Below the pieces are notes generated by a model. That model ran no database searches. It worked only from the letters and a program-made list of their open reading frames with translations, and was not told where the DNA came from. The position numbers and the translations under genes were made by a program. 64,000 bases of DNA from Paenibacillus sp. LS1 (GTDB lineage: Bacteria; Bacillota; Bacilli; Paenibacillales; Paenibacillaceae), in contig NZ_JAPDOE010000010.1 of the NCBI RefSeq assembly GCF_026013365.1, positions 124,001 to 188,000 of the forward strand, in the 5' to 3' direction. Positions 27,460-35,637 of the stretch are shown here, in pieces. The first letter of the stretch is position 1; each line of letters opens with the position of its first letter.

Positions 27460-28443
27460 ATGAAGCGAACAGAAGAGATGTCCATGACAGAGGGCATACA
27501 CCGGGTCAAGATTACCATGTCTTTTCCCCTGCGATGGGTCAACAGTTATGTGTTGTCTGAATCCGATGGAACAATCACCATTATAGACCCGGGACCGCGT
27601 AATTCGGAAACGGAACTGGAGTGGCATGAAGCGCTGGCAGATCTCGGTCTGTCCTTTGACAATATCCATCAAATTGTGCTGACTCATCATCACCCGGATC
27701 ATCTTGGGTTGTCAGGTTGGATGCAACAGATGACGGGGGCAGCCGTTCGAATGTCCACACGATCGCGCCAAGAGGCCGATTATATGTGGGGACCTGATTC
27801 ACGTATTAATACATTATTACCTGATTATTATGGACGCCACGGAATGCCAGAAGACAAGACAGAGCAGATGCATGAACATATGAAGGCATTTACTTCACAA
27901 ATCACACCACTTCCGAAGGTGACACCCGTTGAAGACGGTGAGTGTCTCGATATGGGCGGGAAACGTTGGGTTGCTGTGGAGACGGGTGGACATGCCCCCG
28001 GCCATTTATCCTTTTATTCCCCGGAGTCGATGGAGATTCTGTGCGGAGATGCCGTATTGCCCCAGATTTCACCGAATATCAGTCTGCAACCGGGCAGTGA
28101 TCCGGATCCTTTATTGTCTTATATGGAAGGATTGCATCGTCTCGGGGCTCTGAATGTCAAGCAGGCGTATCCGGGGCATCGGAATCCTTTTGCACAGTTC
28201 AACGAACGGACGGTTCATCTGCTCGCTCATCACGAGGAACGTCTTCAGAAGATGACGGAGCGAATTCAGGAGTCACCGGCGAATGCGTATGACATCTGTG
28301 TGCACATGTTTGGCAATCGGCTAGGTACCCATCAACTGCGGTTTGCGATGAGTGAGACGTTGGCCCACCTGCAGGAGTTAATTCGACGCGAAGTAGTGAA
28401 GCAAGAGCAGCGACCGGATGGCACGTTCTATTTTCGAATCTAA
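27460..28443 (+). CDS. MBL-fold metallo-hydrolase
   Basis: 327 residues with the metallo-beta-lactamase fold: LTHHHPDHLG is the HxHxDH zinc motif, GGHAPGHLSF gives a third His, LCGDAVLP the bridging Asp, and YPGHRNP a further His. The final 80 residues look like a winged-helix lobe as in glyoxalase-II-like or LACTB2-like proteins. The substrate is unknown. ATG at 27460 follows GGAAGGGG; ATG codons at 27478 and 27484 are alternatives. Confidence 0.88.
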   Translation: MKRTEEMSMTEGIHRVKITMSFPLRWVNSYVLSESDGTITIIDPGPRNSETELEWHEALADLGLSFDNIHQIVLTHHHPDHLGLSGWMQQMTGAAVRMSTRSRQEADYMWGPDSRINTLLPDYYGRHGMPEDKTEQMHEHMKAFTSQITPLPKVTPVEDGECLDMGGKRWVAVETGGHAPGHLSFYSPESMEILCGDAVLPQISPNISLQPGSDPDPLLSYMEGLHRLGALNVKQAYPGHRNPFAQFNERTVHLLAHHEERLQKMTERIQESPANAYDICVHMFGNRLGTHQLRFAMSETLAHLQELIRREVVKQEQRPDGTFYFRI

Positions 28444-28489
28444 CGGAATGATGATATGGATATGAAATGATAATGCGATCCTATATAGA

Positions 28490-28527
28490 GGCTCGGGACA
28501 GGAAATTCACCTGTTCTGGGCCTTTTT
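28490..28527 (+). terminator. Terminator after the MBL-fold gene
   Basis: GGCTCGGGACAGG (28490-28502) pairs with CCTGTTCTGGGCC (28510-28522) with a few wobble or mismatched pairs, followed by TTTTT. Confidence 0.75.
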
Positions 28528-28640
28528 AGCCTCTCTTAACGGTTCATTCATCTATTTTTAAGCCAGCGCGCCTATGATACAACTATGAACTTCGCTAGGG
28601 AGCGTTTTGAGACACACCCTAAAGAAAGCAGGGAAGAGCG

Positions 28641-29057
28641 ATGACCAGAAGAAAACGGAATCAATGGAGAAAATGGCAAGCTTCAGTGGCAGCAACGTTG
28701 ACCGTGGCTGCACTCTTTCAATATGTAAGAACTTCGGATGCCTTCGATGTGGCTTATGCAGCAGCGAATGGCGCAGACACAAGCGTTACTGCTTCAAGCC
28801 AGGTGGATACGCGTGATGATGTGATGGATGAATGGATCAGTAGCACAACGGACAGCCACAACTGGAATACGCAGGACAATGACAATAATGATAGTCAAGA
28901 TAATGGAACATCTGATAGCACACAATCCGCTGGGGCGGACCAAAGCATGAGTGACAAAGGAAGTTATTCAGATTCTCAGCGTTATGGACAAAATAACCAG
29001 AGTACAGACTCCGGGTACAGCAGTGGCAACTATCAGTCACGTACAGGTGCATCATGA
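28641..29057 (+). CDS. Small secreted or anchored low-complexity protein of the flavinylation cluster
   Basis: 138 residues. A basic start (MTRRKRNQWRKW) and a hydrophobic segment near residues 15-28 suggest export or membrane anchoring. The remainder is rich in Ser, Asn, Asp, Gln and Gly with no Cys and no recognised fold. The protein ends SRTGAS. ApbE enzymes attach FMN to Ser/Thr in a Dxx(S/T)GA(S/T) motif, so this C-terminus could be a minimal acceptor, although the Asp is missing and no FMN-binding domain is seen. Its TGA overlaps the ATG of apbE. Ribosome site AGGGAAG. Confidence 0.6.
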   Translation: MTRRKRNQWRKWQASVAATLTVAALFQYVRTSDAFDVAYAAANGADTSVTASSQVDTRDDVMDEWISSTTDSHNWNTQDNDNNDSQDNGTSDSTQSAGADQSMSDKGSYSDSQRYGQNNQSTDSGYSSGNYQSRTGAS

Positions 29058-30100
29058 GCCGCACGGAGCAAGTCACTCGTCCGCTCCGGTTTCAATTCCG
29101 TGCGATGAACACGGATGTTGAAGTGCAACTGTCCGCTGGACGGGAAGAAGCTGAACATGCAGCAACCTTGGTGAAGAATTGGTTTGAGACGCAGGAACAG
29201 CGCTTCAGCCGATTTGTGGCAGACAGTGAACTGAATCGTCTGAATGGTTCGACCGGATGGATGCCGATCTCTGCTGCGATGGATGAGGTTTTGAGTCTGG
29301 CATATGGATATATTGGCCTGACCGAAGGGATTTTTCAACCGGGCATCTCACAGGCTCTTCAGGCTTCGGGATACGATCTAAGCTTCGAGAAGGTGCAACA
29401 ACGACAATCGCAACGTCCATTATTGCTTGAACGCATATTGCGAACGAAAACACCTGATTGTTCAGGATTAATGGAAGATCGATATGACCACAGCCGTCCG
29501 AGCTGGATTCAGCGGGAAGGCAGCCGGATGGTTCATCTGGACCCCGGAGCTGAGCTGGACCTGGGAGGCATCGTTAAGGGCTGGGCAGTGGAGCGCATCG
29601 CAGACTGGTTACAGCGAACATTGCATATTCCGGCGGGGTTGATTAACGCAGGTGGAGATATTCAAGTATGGGGTACACCAGACCATCCCCAGTGGACCTT
29701 GCAAGTAGCAGATCCTTTGCAGGATCAAGAGAATGTGTCAGGTGCAGTTCGCTTACAGCGAGGAGCTGTTGCCACTTCGGGTATTTCCCGCAGACAATGG
29801 CAGAATACGGATGGAAGCCTTGCGCACCACCTCATTGATCCCCGGACGATGGAACCGGCGGATACGGATGTGCTACAGTGTACCGTTCTGGGACAGCATG
29901 CGTCACAATGCGAGATTATTGCCAAGACGGTCTGCATTTTGGGGAGCGCCGAAGCGGTGGGCTGGTTAAACCGACATTATGATCGGCATGACGTCCTGTG
30001 GATGACACGGGATGGGAGTACTTACTTTAGAGGGAATACGGATACGCTCGCTGAGCACTGGCCCGGTTTTGATCCGGATCATCGCTTCAGTCTGATATAG
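29054..30100 (+). CDS. apbE: FAD:protein FMN transferase (ApbE)
   Basis: Transfers FMN from FAD to a Ser/Thr of a target protein. 348 residues with LDLGGIVKGWAVERI, GLINAGGDIQVWG, ATSGISRRQW and HLIDPRTMEP, the family's flavin- and metal-binding motifs. Unlike most extracytoplasmic ApbE proteins it has no visible signal peptide or lipobox (N-terminus MSRTEQVTRPLRFQF), suggesting action inside the cell or a missed start. It is translationally coupled to the preceding small protein and followed by a ferric-reductase-like membrane protein. Confidence 0.92.
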   Translation: MSRTEQVTRPLRFQFRAMNTDVEVQLSAGREEAEHAATLVKNWFETQEQRFSRFVADSELNRLNGSTGWMPISAAMDEVLSLAYGYIGLTEGIFQPGISQALQASGYDLSFEKVQQRQSQRPLLLERILRTKTPDCSGLMEDRYDHSRPSWIQREGSRMVHLDPGAELDLGGIVKGWAVERIADWLQRTLHIPAGLINAGGDIQVWGTPDHPQWTLQVADPLQDQENVSGAVRLQRGAVATSGISRRQWQNTDGSLAHHLIDPRTMEPADTDVLQCTVLGQHASQCEIIAKTVCILGSAEAVGWLNRHYDRHDVLWMTRDGSTYFRGNTDTLAEHWPGFDPDHRFSLI

Positions 30101-30131
30101 GACAAGTCTAACAGATATGGGGGAGCCGGTT

Positions 30132-30785
30132 ATGGCACAATGGATTGTAGATTACCTGCCGACGTGGAATATCATTCGAATTAGTGGAATTGCTGCTTAT
30201 GTGCTGCTCTTTGCCGGTGTGTTCCTGGGTATTGCTCAAGGGATGCCTATGGCCAAAGGTAAACCGAAAGCAGCCATGTTCAAATGGCATACACGAACGA
30301 CCTGGCTCGCCTTCGGACTTGGACTCGTGCATGCGTTAACGTTATATATTGATCACTACAGCCCGTTTACCTGGGGAGAACTTCTCATTCCTTTTACCGC
30401 CTCTGTGCATCCGATCGGCAGTGGTCTGGGAACGTTAGCTTTCTACGGATTAGTGATCGTCCTGTTATCCAGTGACCTGCGTAACAAGTTGGGCCGTAAA
30501 TGGTGGTTCACGTTCCACATGCTGTCCTATCCGGTGTTCATTAGTTTGCTGATTCACGGCATGGTTACCGGAACGGATTCCGGCAATATCATCATGCGGA
30601 TGATGTATGTATTTACCGGACTCAGCATCCTAGGGATCACTGTGCTACGCGGCATGTTGCGAGAGCGCAAAGGCCCGGAAATCACGATTGGACCGAAATG
30701 GACAGCAACTGAGCCAGCTGCGGAGCAGAAGCGGATTGAAGGTTTTGGTTTGGTCAGTGCGGTACGACCTAAGCATCTGAAATAA
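30132..30785 (+). CDS. Ferric-reductase-like transmembrane protein
   Basis: 217 residues with about five or six membrane segments and His residues in helices (MFKWHTRTTW, GLVHALTLYIDHYSPF, WWFTFHMLSYPVFISLLIHG), typical of haem-b-binding ferric reductase/YedZ-like domains. It likely moves electrons across the membrane to or from a flavin carrier, which fits the adjacent ApbE. ATG at 30132 is preceded by GGGGGAG; an ATG five codons earlier has no ribosome site. A terminator follows. Confidence 0.85.
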   Translation: MAQWIVDYLPTWNIIRISGIAAYVLLFAGVFLGIAQGMPMAKGKPKAAMFKWHTRTTWLAFGLGLVHALTLYIDHYSPFTWGELLIPFTASVHPIGSGLGTLAFYGLVIVLLSSDLRNKLGRKWWFTFHMLSYPVFISLLIHGMVTGTDSGNIIMRMMYVFTGLSILGITVLRGMLRERKGPEITIGPKWTATEPAAEQKRIEGFGLVSAVRPKHLK

Positions 30786-30826
30786 TAACGTGTGGATCAT
30801 GCAATACCTATCGTACACATGCAAAA

Positions 30827-30851
30827 GAAGCGGCCATCGGGCCGCTTCTTT
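30827..30851 (+). terminator. Terminator after the ferric-reductase-like gene
   Basis: GAAGCGGCC pairs perfectly with GGCCGCTTC around a four-base loop, followed by a short T run. Confidence 0.8.
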
Positions 30852-30939
30852 CCATGAGCAGATATCTTCTTATTGAACAGTTATTTCACCAAACATGCAC
30901 AATGTTCGGTATGACTTCAGATATAAAACGAGTTACACG

Positions 30940-31506
30940 TTATACAGCGTCATCGCTGACAGGTTTTTCTCCCAGCGCTTCTTCAAGCTCGGATTGTTTG
31001 CGATGGGCGATCCGACTGCTCGCTGCCGATGCAATTGCACCGACAATATCATCGAAGAACGTGTGGACAGGGCCCAGGCTCTTGTCATTCAGTCGTTCGA
31101 GCACCCCTGGCTTCAGCTTGTCCACATAACCATAATTCGTAAATCCAATGCTGCCATATACATTGACGATGGAGAATGCCAAAATCTCATCCACGCCATA
31201 TAGCCCTTCATCGTTCTCAATCATCTCCTGCAAAGGAGATATGAGCTGACCCTGTTCTGCCAGAATATCGAGCTGAATACCGGTCAGGACAGCGTTCTGT
31301 ACCTCGCGTTTACGGAGAACCATCTCCACATTTTCGATACATTCTTCCATCGTAAGACCTGGATAATATTTTTTCTGCAATAACATGACCAGTTCTGCGA
31401 TCTCAGGGATCGTGACGCCCCGCTTATGCAGCCATTCCCTTGTTGCCTCCGCGACTTTGCGGCTATTGAGGCTATAAGGGATTTTCTCTTGCTCAGGATG
31501 TTCCAT
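30940..31506 (-). CDS. Phosphatidylglycerophosphatase A family protein (YutG type)
   Basis: Predicted 188 residues. The C-terminal half has the PgpA-like pattern EILAFSIVNVYGSIGFTNYG, then DDIVGAIASAA with acidic residues near the end. Gram-positive YutG-type proteins of this family lack the hydrophobic anchor of E. coli PgpA. The expected reaction is dephosphorylation of phosphatidylglycerol phosphate, though for this subgroup the activity is not certain. The start ATG at 31506 follows GAGGAGGA; nine further codons upstream are open but lack a ribosome site. Confidence 0.75.
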   Translation of the reverse strand: MEHPEQEKIPYSLNSRKVAEATREWLHKRGVTIPEIAELVMLLQKKYYPGLTMEECIENVEMVLRKREVQNAVLTGIQLDILAEQGQLISPLQEMIENDEGLYGVDEILAFSIVNVYGSIGFTNYGYVDKLKPGVLERLNDKSLGPVHTFFDDIVGAIASAASSRIAHRKQSELEEALGEKPVSDDAV

Positions 31507-31698
31507 GGGCGATTCCTCCTCTGAAGTTAGCAATGTCCCTACTCTTGCTTCCTAATACGTATTAACCTGTTTTACGTTTCTTTAAGATAATAGAACTTAT
31601 AAGTTTTCAGCGAAGTGATTATCTTTTAGTTATTTTTTGGACAAAGGCTCGTATACATGGTAGTACAAACTGTAAAAATGATGAGGGGGAACGTGATC

Positions 31699-32754
31699 AT
31701 GAGAAAGATCCAATCTTTGCGTACGGTATCGGCAGCTGCGCTGCTGAGCATTCCTATGGTGTTGTCAGGCTGTGGCATGTTTGGAGCACAGTCTTCTGAA
31801 GCTGTTGATCCACCACCGCCCATCCAGGAAGCAGCGATGATTCAAGCGGCCGAAGGGAATGGAGCACTCGCAACGCTCCCATTAACGACGGTATATCTGC
31901 AAGACCAGCAGGGGCTGCTCGCTCCGGTATCCCTGACCCTTCCTTCTGGAACAGATGCCAGCAGTCCGAAGACAGCTCTGGATACACTTGTCACAGGCGG
32001 GGCCTATGCCGGGATGTTGCCTGAAGGATTCCAGGGTGTTCTTCCGCAGGGAACGGTTGTACAAAATGTAACGATCCATGCGGATGACAAGCTGGCGGTC
32101 GTGGAGTTCTCGGGTAATTTTGCCAAGTATGATGCGAAGGAAGAACGGAAAATGCTAGAAGCTGTCACGTGGACTTTGACGGGAACGCCTGATGTGGAGA
32201 ATGTGCAGATCTGGGTCGATGGCAAAAAGTTAACGCAAATGCCGGTAAACAGCACGCCGTTGCCTGAACCGCTGAATCGGGCTGTAGGAATCAATCTGGA
32301 TCTGGGTGATGCGTTTGTGGCGAACAGCAGCCCGGTCACGGTCTATTTCTCAGCAGCTTCACCAGCAGGCATCCAATATTATGTTCCAGTTACACGTCTC
32401 GTTACCCCTGGTGAAGATCGGGTGCAGGCAGCATTGAATGAGTTGATCAAGGGACCTGACAAAGGCGGCGAACTGGAAGAGGTCATGACAGGCGGAACGG
32501 AGCTGCAATCGGTCAAAACAGCAGAGGATGGCACAGTAACGGTTGCGCTGAAAGATGATATGTTTGCCGAAGGGGATATCGTACCAAGTGAGCTGTTACA
32601 GTCTGTGGTATTAACGACTGCGGAGAATACAGCCGGCAAGGATGCCAAAGTACAGATCGAGTGGAACGGCCAAAAAACGGTCATGGGTGACGACAACCGA
32701 GATTACAGTGCGCCAGTTTCCAAGCCTGAATATATCAACGAAATTCCGATTTAA
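31699..32754 (+). CDS. gerM: Sporulation/germination lipoprotein GerM
   Basis: 351 residues. The signal peptide ends in a lipobox (VLSGCGMFG, Cys near residue 26). Two GerM domains follow, the first from TTVYLQDQQG and the second from VTVYFSAASPAGIQYYVPV. In Bacillus GerM is needed for normal sporulation and germination, probably at the forespore-mother cell interface. ATG at 31699 follows GAGGGGG; an upstream ATG at 31657 would hide the signal peptide. As in B. subtilis it precedes rph and rdgB, here separated by a repeat-like element. Confidence 0.9.
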   Translation: MRKIQSLRTVSAAALLSIPMVLSGCGMFGAQSSEAVDPPPPIQEAAMIQAAEGNGALATLPLTTVYLQDQQGLLAPVSLTLPSGTDASSPKTALDTLVTGGAYAGMLPEGFQGVLPQGTVVQNVTIHADDKLAVVEFSGNFAKYDAKEERKMLEAVTWTLTGTPDVENVQIWVDGKKLTQMPVNSTPLPEPLNRAVGINLDLGDAFVANSSPVTVYFSAASPAGIQYYVPVTRLVTPGEDRVQAALNELIKGPDKGGELEEVMTGGTELQSVKTAEDGTVTVALKDDMFAEGDIVPSELLQSVVLTTAENTAGKDAKVQIEWNGQKTVMGDDNRDYSAPVSKPEYINEIPI

Positions 32755-32826
32755 TGAGCAAGAAATGCTTAAGGATGCTTTTAACCGAACTCTTTGGTAA
32801 AATATAAGGGATTATTAAAAATACGT

Positions 32827-33031
32827 GTTCAAAAAGATCGGTTTTCAGTACCGAGAAGATGGGATGAAGCTAGAAATGGAGTAGCGGAGCGTAGGCAAAC
32901 TACGTGAGCAACTACAATGTTTCCGAAGGAAACATACTTCGTAAGCTTATGCTTATTAGGCTGAATTCCATATTCGATGCTGATGATGCCTTAAGGCATT
33001 TTTCGTAATCAAAAGCGAGCTTTTTGAACAA
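32827..33031. repeat. 205-bp MITE-like element with terminal inverted repeats
   Basis: The stretch between gerM and rph (32755-33092) holds no gene. Its ends are imperfect 19-base inverted repeats: GTTCAAAAAGATCGGTTTT at 32827-32845 and AAAAGCGAGCTTTTTGAAC at 33013-33031, 17 of 19 positions complementary. Inside are smaller palindromes such as GTTTCC-GAAG-GGAAAC and GCCTTAAGGC. No transposase frame and no clear target duplication are visible. Confidence 0.55.
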
Positions 33032-33092
33032 TCTCTAAAAGTGTGAATAAGTTCAACATTACAGGATGCTTAAGTCGTAGGAGGCAGAAAAA

Positions 33093-33848
33093 ATGAGATC
33101 AAACGGACGAACCAGCGAACAGCTGCGCCCGCTGAATTTAACAGTGAACACGAATAAATACGCCGAGGGCTCTGTACTGATTGAAGTTGGAGATACAAAA
33201 GTAATCTGTACAGCGACAGTAGAGGAACGTGTTCCTCCCTTTATGAAAGGGCAAGGTAAAGGCTGGGTAACGGCTGAATATTCCATGCTGCCACGTGCAA
33301 CACATACCCGGAACCAACGTGAAGCCAATCGTGGCAAATTAACTGGACGCACGATGGAAATCCAGCGTCTGATTGGTCGGGCATTGCGCTCGGTAGTGAA
33401 TTTGCAGGCTCTTGGTGAGCGTACCATTACGCTGGACTGTGATGTCATTCAAGCCGACGGAGGCACACGCACAACGTCCATTACCGGTGCATTTGTAGCG
33501 CTTGCGCTTGCCGTGAACAAGATTTCCCAACAGCACAAACTGCAAGTATTCCCGATCACGGATTTCATTGCAGCGGTAAGCGTGGGTGTTGTGGGTGAAC
33601 AACCTGTGCTGGATCTGAACTATGATGAAGATTCCAAAGCCAAGGTAGACATGAACCTGGTGATGACAGGTGGAGGTAAATACGTTGAGTTACAGGGAAC
33701 AGGCGAGGAAGCACCATTTGATCGCCGTGAGCTGAACGCCATGTTGGAACTGGGCGAGCAGGGAATTCTGGAGATGATCGAGCGTCAAAAAGAAGTACTT
33801 GGACCGATTGCGCTCAAGATCGGCGCACGTGGATTAGGGGAAGCGTAA
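33093..33848 (+). CDS. rph: Ribonuclease PH
   Basis: Phosphorolytic 3'-to-5' exoribonuclease that trims tRNA 3' ends. 251 residues, RNase PH fold: MRSNGRTSEQLRPL at the N-terminus, GKGWVTAEYSMLPRAT, and DCDVIQADGGTRTTSITGA with the catalytic acidic residues. Length matches the family. Ribosome site TAGGAGG. It lies one base before the rdgB start (stop at 33848, ATG at 33850), as in B. subtilis rph-ysnA. Confidence 0.96.
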   Translation: MRSNGRTSEQLRPLNLTVNTNKYAEGSVLIEVGDTKVICTATVEERVPPFMKGQGKGWVTAEYSMLPRATHTRNQREANRGKLTGRTMEIQRLIGRALRSVVNLQALGERTITLDCDVIQADGGTRTTSITGAFVALALAVNKISQQHKLQVFPITDFIAAVSVGVVGEQPVLDLNYDEDSKAKVDMNLVMTGGGKYVELQGTGEEAPFDRRELNAMLELGEQGILEMIERQKEVLGPIALKIGARGLGEA

Positions 33849-33849
33849 G

Positions 33850-34473
33850 ATGAGTTTGGACAGCCCAATTCTCATTGTCGCAACCCGCAATGCGGGTAAA
33901 GTCCGTGAATTCGCTCATGCTTTCGCACCGCTTGGCAAAGAGGTTAAGAGCATGTTTGACTATCCGGAGCTGCCGGATGTGGTGGAAGACGGCGTAACGT
34001 TCGCGGAGAATGCCTGGAAGAAAGCTAAAGCGGTTGGTGATGCGCTTGGTTTGCCCGTTCTGGCAGACGATTCGGGACTTTGCGTAGATCTGTTGGACGG
34101 TGAGCCAGGCGTATATTCAGCGAGATATGCAGGCGAAGGAGCAACGGATGCACAGAATAATGCGAAGTTGCTGGAGACGCTGGAATCGTTGAAATCCGGT
34201 GAGGACACCGAGCAACCGCTATTGAGTCCAGCTCGTTTCGTCTGTGCGCTGGTACTGTACGATCCGACAACTGGTGATAAGTATGAATCGGAAGGCACTG
34301 CGGAAGGCTGGATCACGGCTCAAGCTGCAGGTGCTGGCGGTTTTGGATATGATCCACTCTTCTATGTACCTGAATATGAGATGACGATGGCGGAGCTGAC
34401 GCTCGAGCAAAAGCAGGCGATTAGCCACCGTGGTCATGCGCTGAGAGCACTCGTATCCAGACTTGAAGGATAA
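33850..34473 (+). CDS. rdgB: XTP/dITP diphosphatase (RdgB/HAM1 family)
   Basis: Hydrolyses non-canonical purine triphosphates such as dITP and XTP to monophosphates, keeping them out of DNA and RNA. 207 residues: IVATRNAGKVREF (phosphate loop), VLADDSGLCVDLL (catalytic Asp), PGVYSARYAG, GFGYDPLFYVPE and KQAISHRGHALRAL are all family motifs. It is co-transcribed with rph; ribosome site GGGGAAG lies within the end of rph. A strong terminator follows. Confidence 0.95.
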   Translation: MSLDSPILIVATRNAGKVREFAHAFAPLGKEVKSMFDYPELPDVVEDGVTFAENAWKKAKAVGDALGLPVLADDSGLCVDLLDGEPGVYSARYAGEGATDAQNNAKLLETLESLKSGEDTEQPLLSPARFVCALVLYDPTTGDKYESEGTAEGWITAQAAGAGGFGYDPLFYVPEYEMTMAELTLEQKQAISHRGHALRALVSRLEG

Positions 34474-34484
34474 GACGGAACATC

Positions 34485-34549
34485 AAAGCGTTAATGGAAG
34501 CACAGAAGCATTCCGATGGAATGGTTCACTCGCCATTAACGCTTTTTTT
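34485..34549 (+). terminator. Terminator after rdgB
   Basis: AGCGTTAATGG (34487-34497) pairs with CCATTAACGCT (34533-34543), enclosing a smaller CATTCC-GAT-GGAATG hairpin, and is followed by TTTTTTT. The rest of the gene-free stretch up to 34791 shows no gene; I could not place a convincing promoter there. Confidence 0.8.
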
Positions 34550-34791
34550 CTATGCAATGAAGTGTTTGAGTGAGGTTTGGGGAGGTCCATCCATATACCT
34601 AAATGAGGATGGCTATTTCTGCGACAATAATACAGAACGTGTGTTCTTGTACCTACGTCGGAAATGGTTCACATTGCACGATTGAGAATCTCATTGGGAC
34701 TGGAGTTGGAAGAAGTTGCAAGCCTTGTGTGGTATAGGTTAACATTCAAATTAACGAATCATATATGAACCTTAAACGGAGGGATTTGCTC

Positions 34792-35634
34792 ATGCAAGAA
34801 GTGAAGCTTGTTGTATCCTACGATGATTATGAGGACGGCATTCGTATGGAAAAATTAATTAAGGAACTGGCAGCTAAACCGGAGGCCAGCTCATTGGAAA
34901 GTCTGGTCATCGGAGATTGGGGACAGGCTTATGAAAATTCGCCTGACGAGTTCATGAGCACGTTCGTCGAGTCAGCTCAAAGCTTTCCGTCATTGAAGAA
35001 ACTGTTCATCGGGGATATGGGATACGAAGAGTGCGAAGTGTCGTGGATTATTCAGACGAATCTTACCCCGCTGTTGGGTGCTTTTCCAGAATTAAAATCA
35101 TTCTCTGTCATGGGCAGTAGCGGTCTTAGTCTGGAACCACTCCAGCATGCCAAGCTTGAAGAATTGATTATTATTTGTGGAGGTCTCCCGAAAGACGTGT
35201 TATCTTCGATCACCCACGCCGAGTTGCCTGAATTGCGTAAATTGGAACTGTATCTGGGTGTGGATAATTATGGTTTCGATGGTTCACTTGAAGATGTGCT
35301 TCCCCTTTTGGAACAAGGATTATTTCCAAAGCTGGTTTACTTGGGTCTAAAAGACAGTGAAATTCAGGATGAGATTGCCAAAGCAGCAGCTGATGCACCT
35401 ATTCTGGATCAACTTGAAATATTGGATCTATCGCAAGGGACGTTGTCCGATGAAGGAGCAGAAGCACTACTAGCCAGTGAACGGATTAAGAAGCTGAAGC
35501 ATCTTGATCTAAGTTACCATTACATGACCAATGAAATGATTAGCCGCTGGAACCACTCGGGTATATCCGTAGATGTTAGCGACCAGCAACAGAGTGATGA
35601 GGATGACTGGCGTTACCCGTCGTTAACGGAGTAG
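34792..35634 (+). CDS. STM4015-family leucine-rich-repeat protein
   Basis: 280-residue cytoplasmic protein with irregular leucine-rich repeats from about residue 80 on: FPELKSFSVMGSSGLSLEPL, KLEELIIICGG, LRKLELYL, LVYLGLKDSEI, LEILDLSQGTLSD and LKHLDLSYHYMT. The N-terminus has VVSYDDYEDGIRMEKLI. I recognise it as the STM4015-type protein that heads the STM4015-4011 cassette. LRR proteins usually bind other proteins, so it may be scaffold or substrate carrier; unproven. ATG at 34792 follows ACGGAGGG. Four bases separate its stop from the next ATG. Confidence 0.75.
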   Translation: MQEVKLVVSYDDYEDGIRMEKLIKELAAKPEASSLESLVIGDWGQAYENSPDEFMSTFVESAQSFPSLKKLFIGDMGYEECEVSWIIQTNLTPLLGAFPELKSFSVMGSSGLSLEPLQHAKLEELIIICGGLPKDVLSSITHAELPELRKLELYLGVDNYGFDGSLEDVLPLLEQGLFPKLVYLGLKDSEIQDEIAKAAADAPILDQLEILDLSQGTLSDEGAEALLASERIKKLKHLDLSYHYMTNEMISRWNHSGISVDVSDQQQSDEDDWRYPSLTE

Positions 35635-35637
35635 ACA

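Noticed and set aside
34494..34685. 63-codon frame after rdgB
   Set aside because: It starts inside the terminator hairpin and has no ribosome site.
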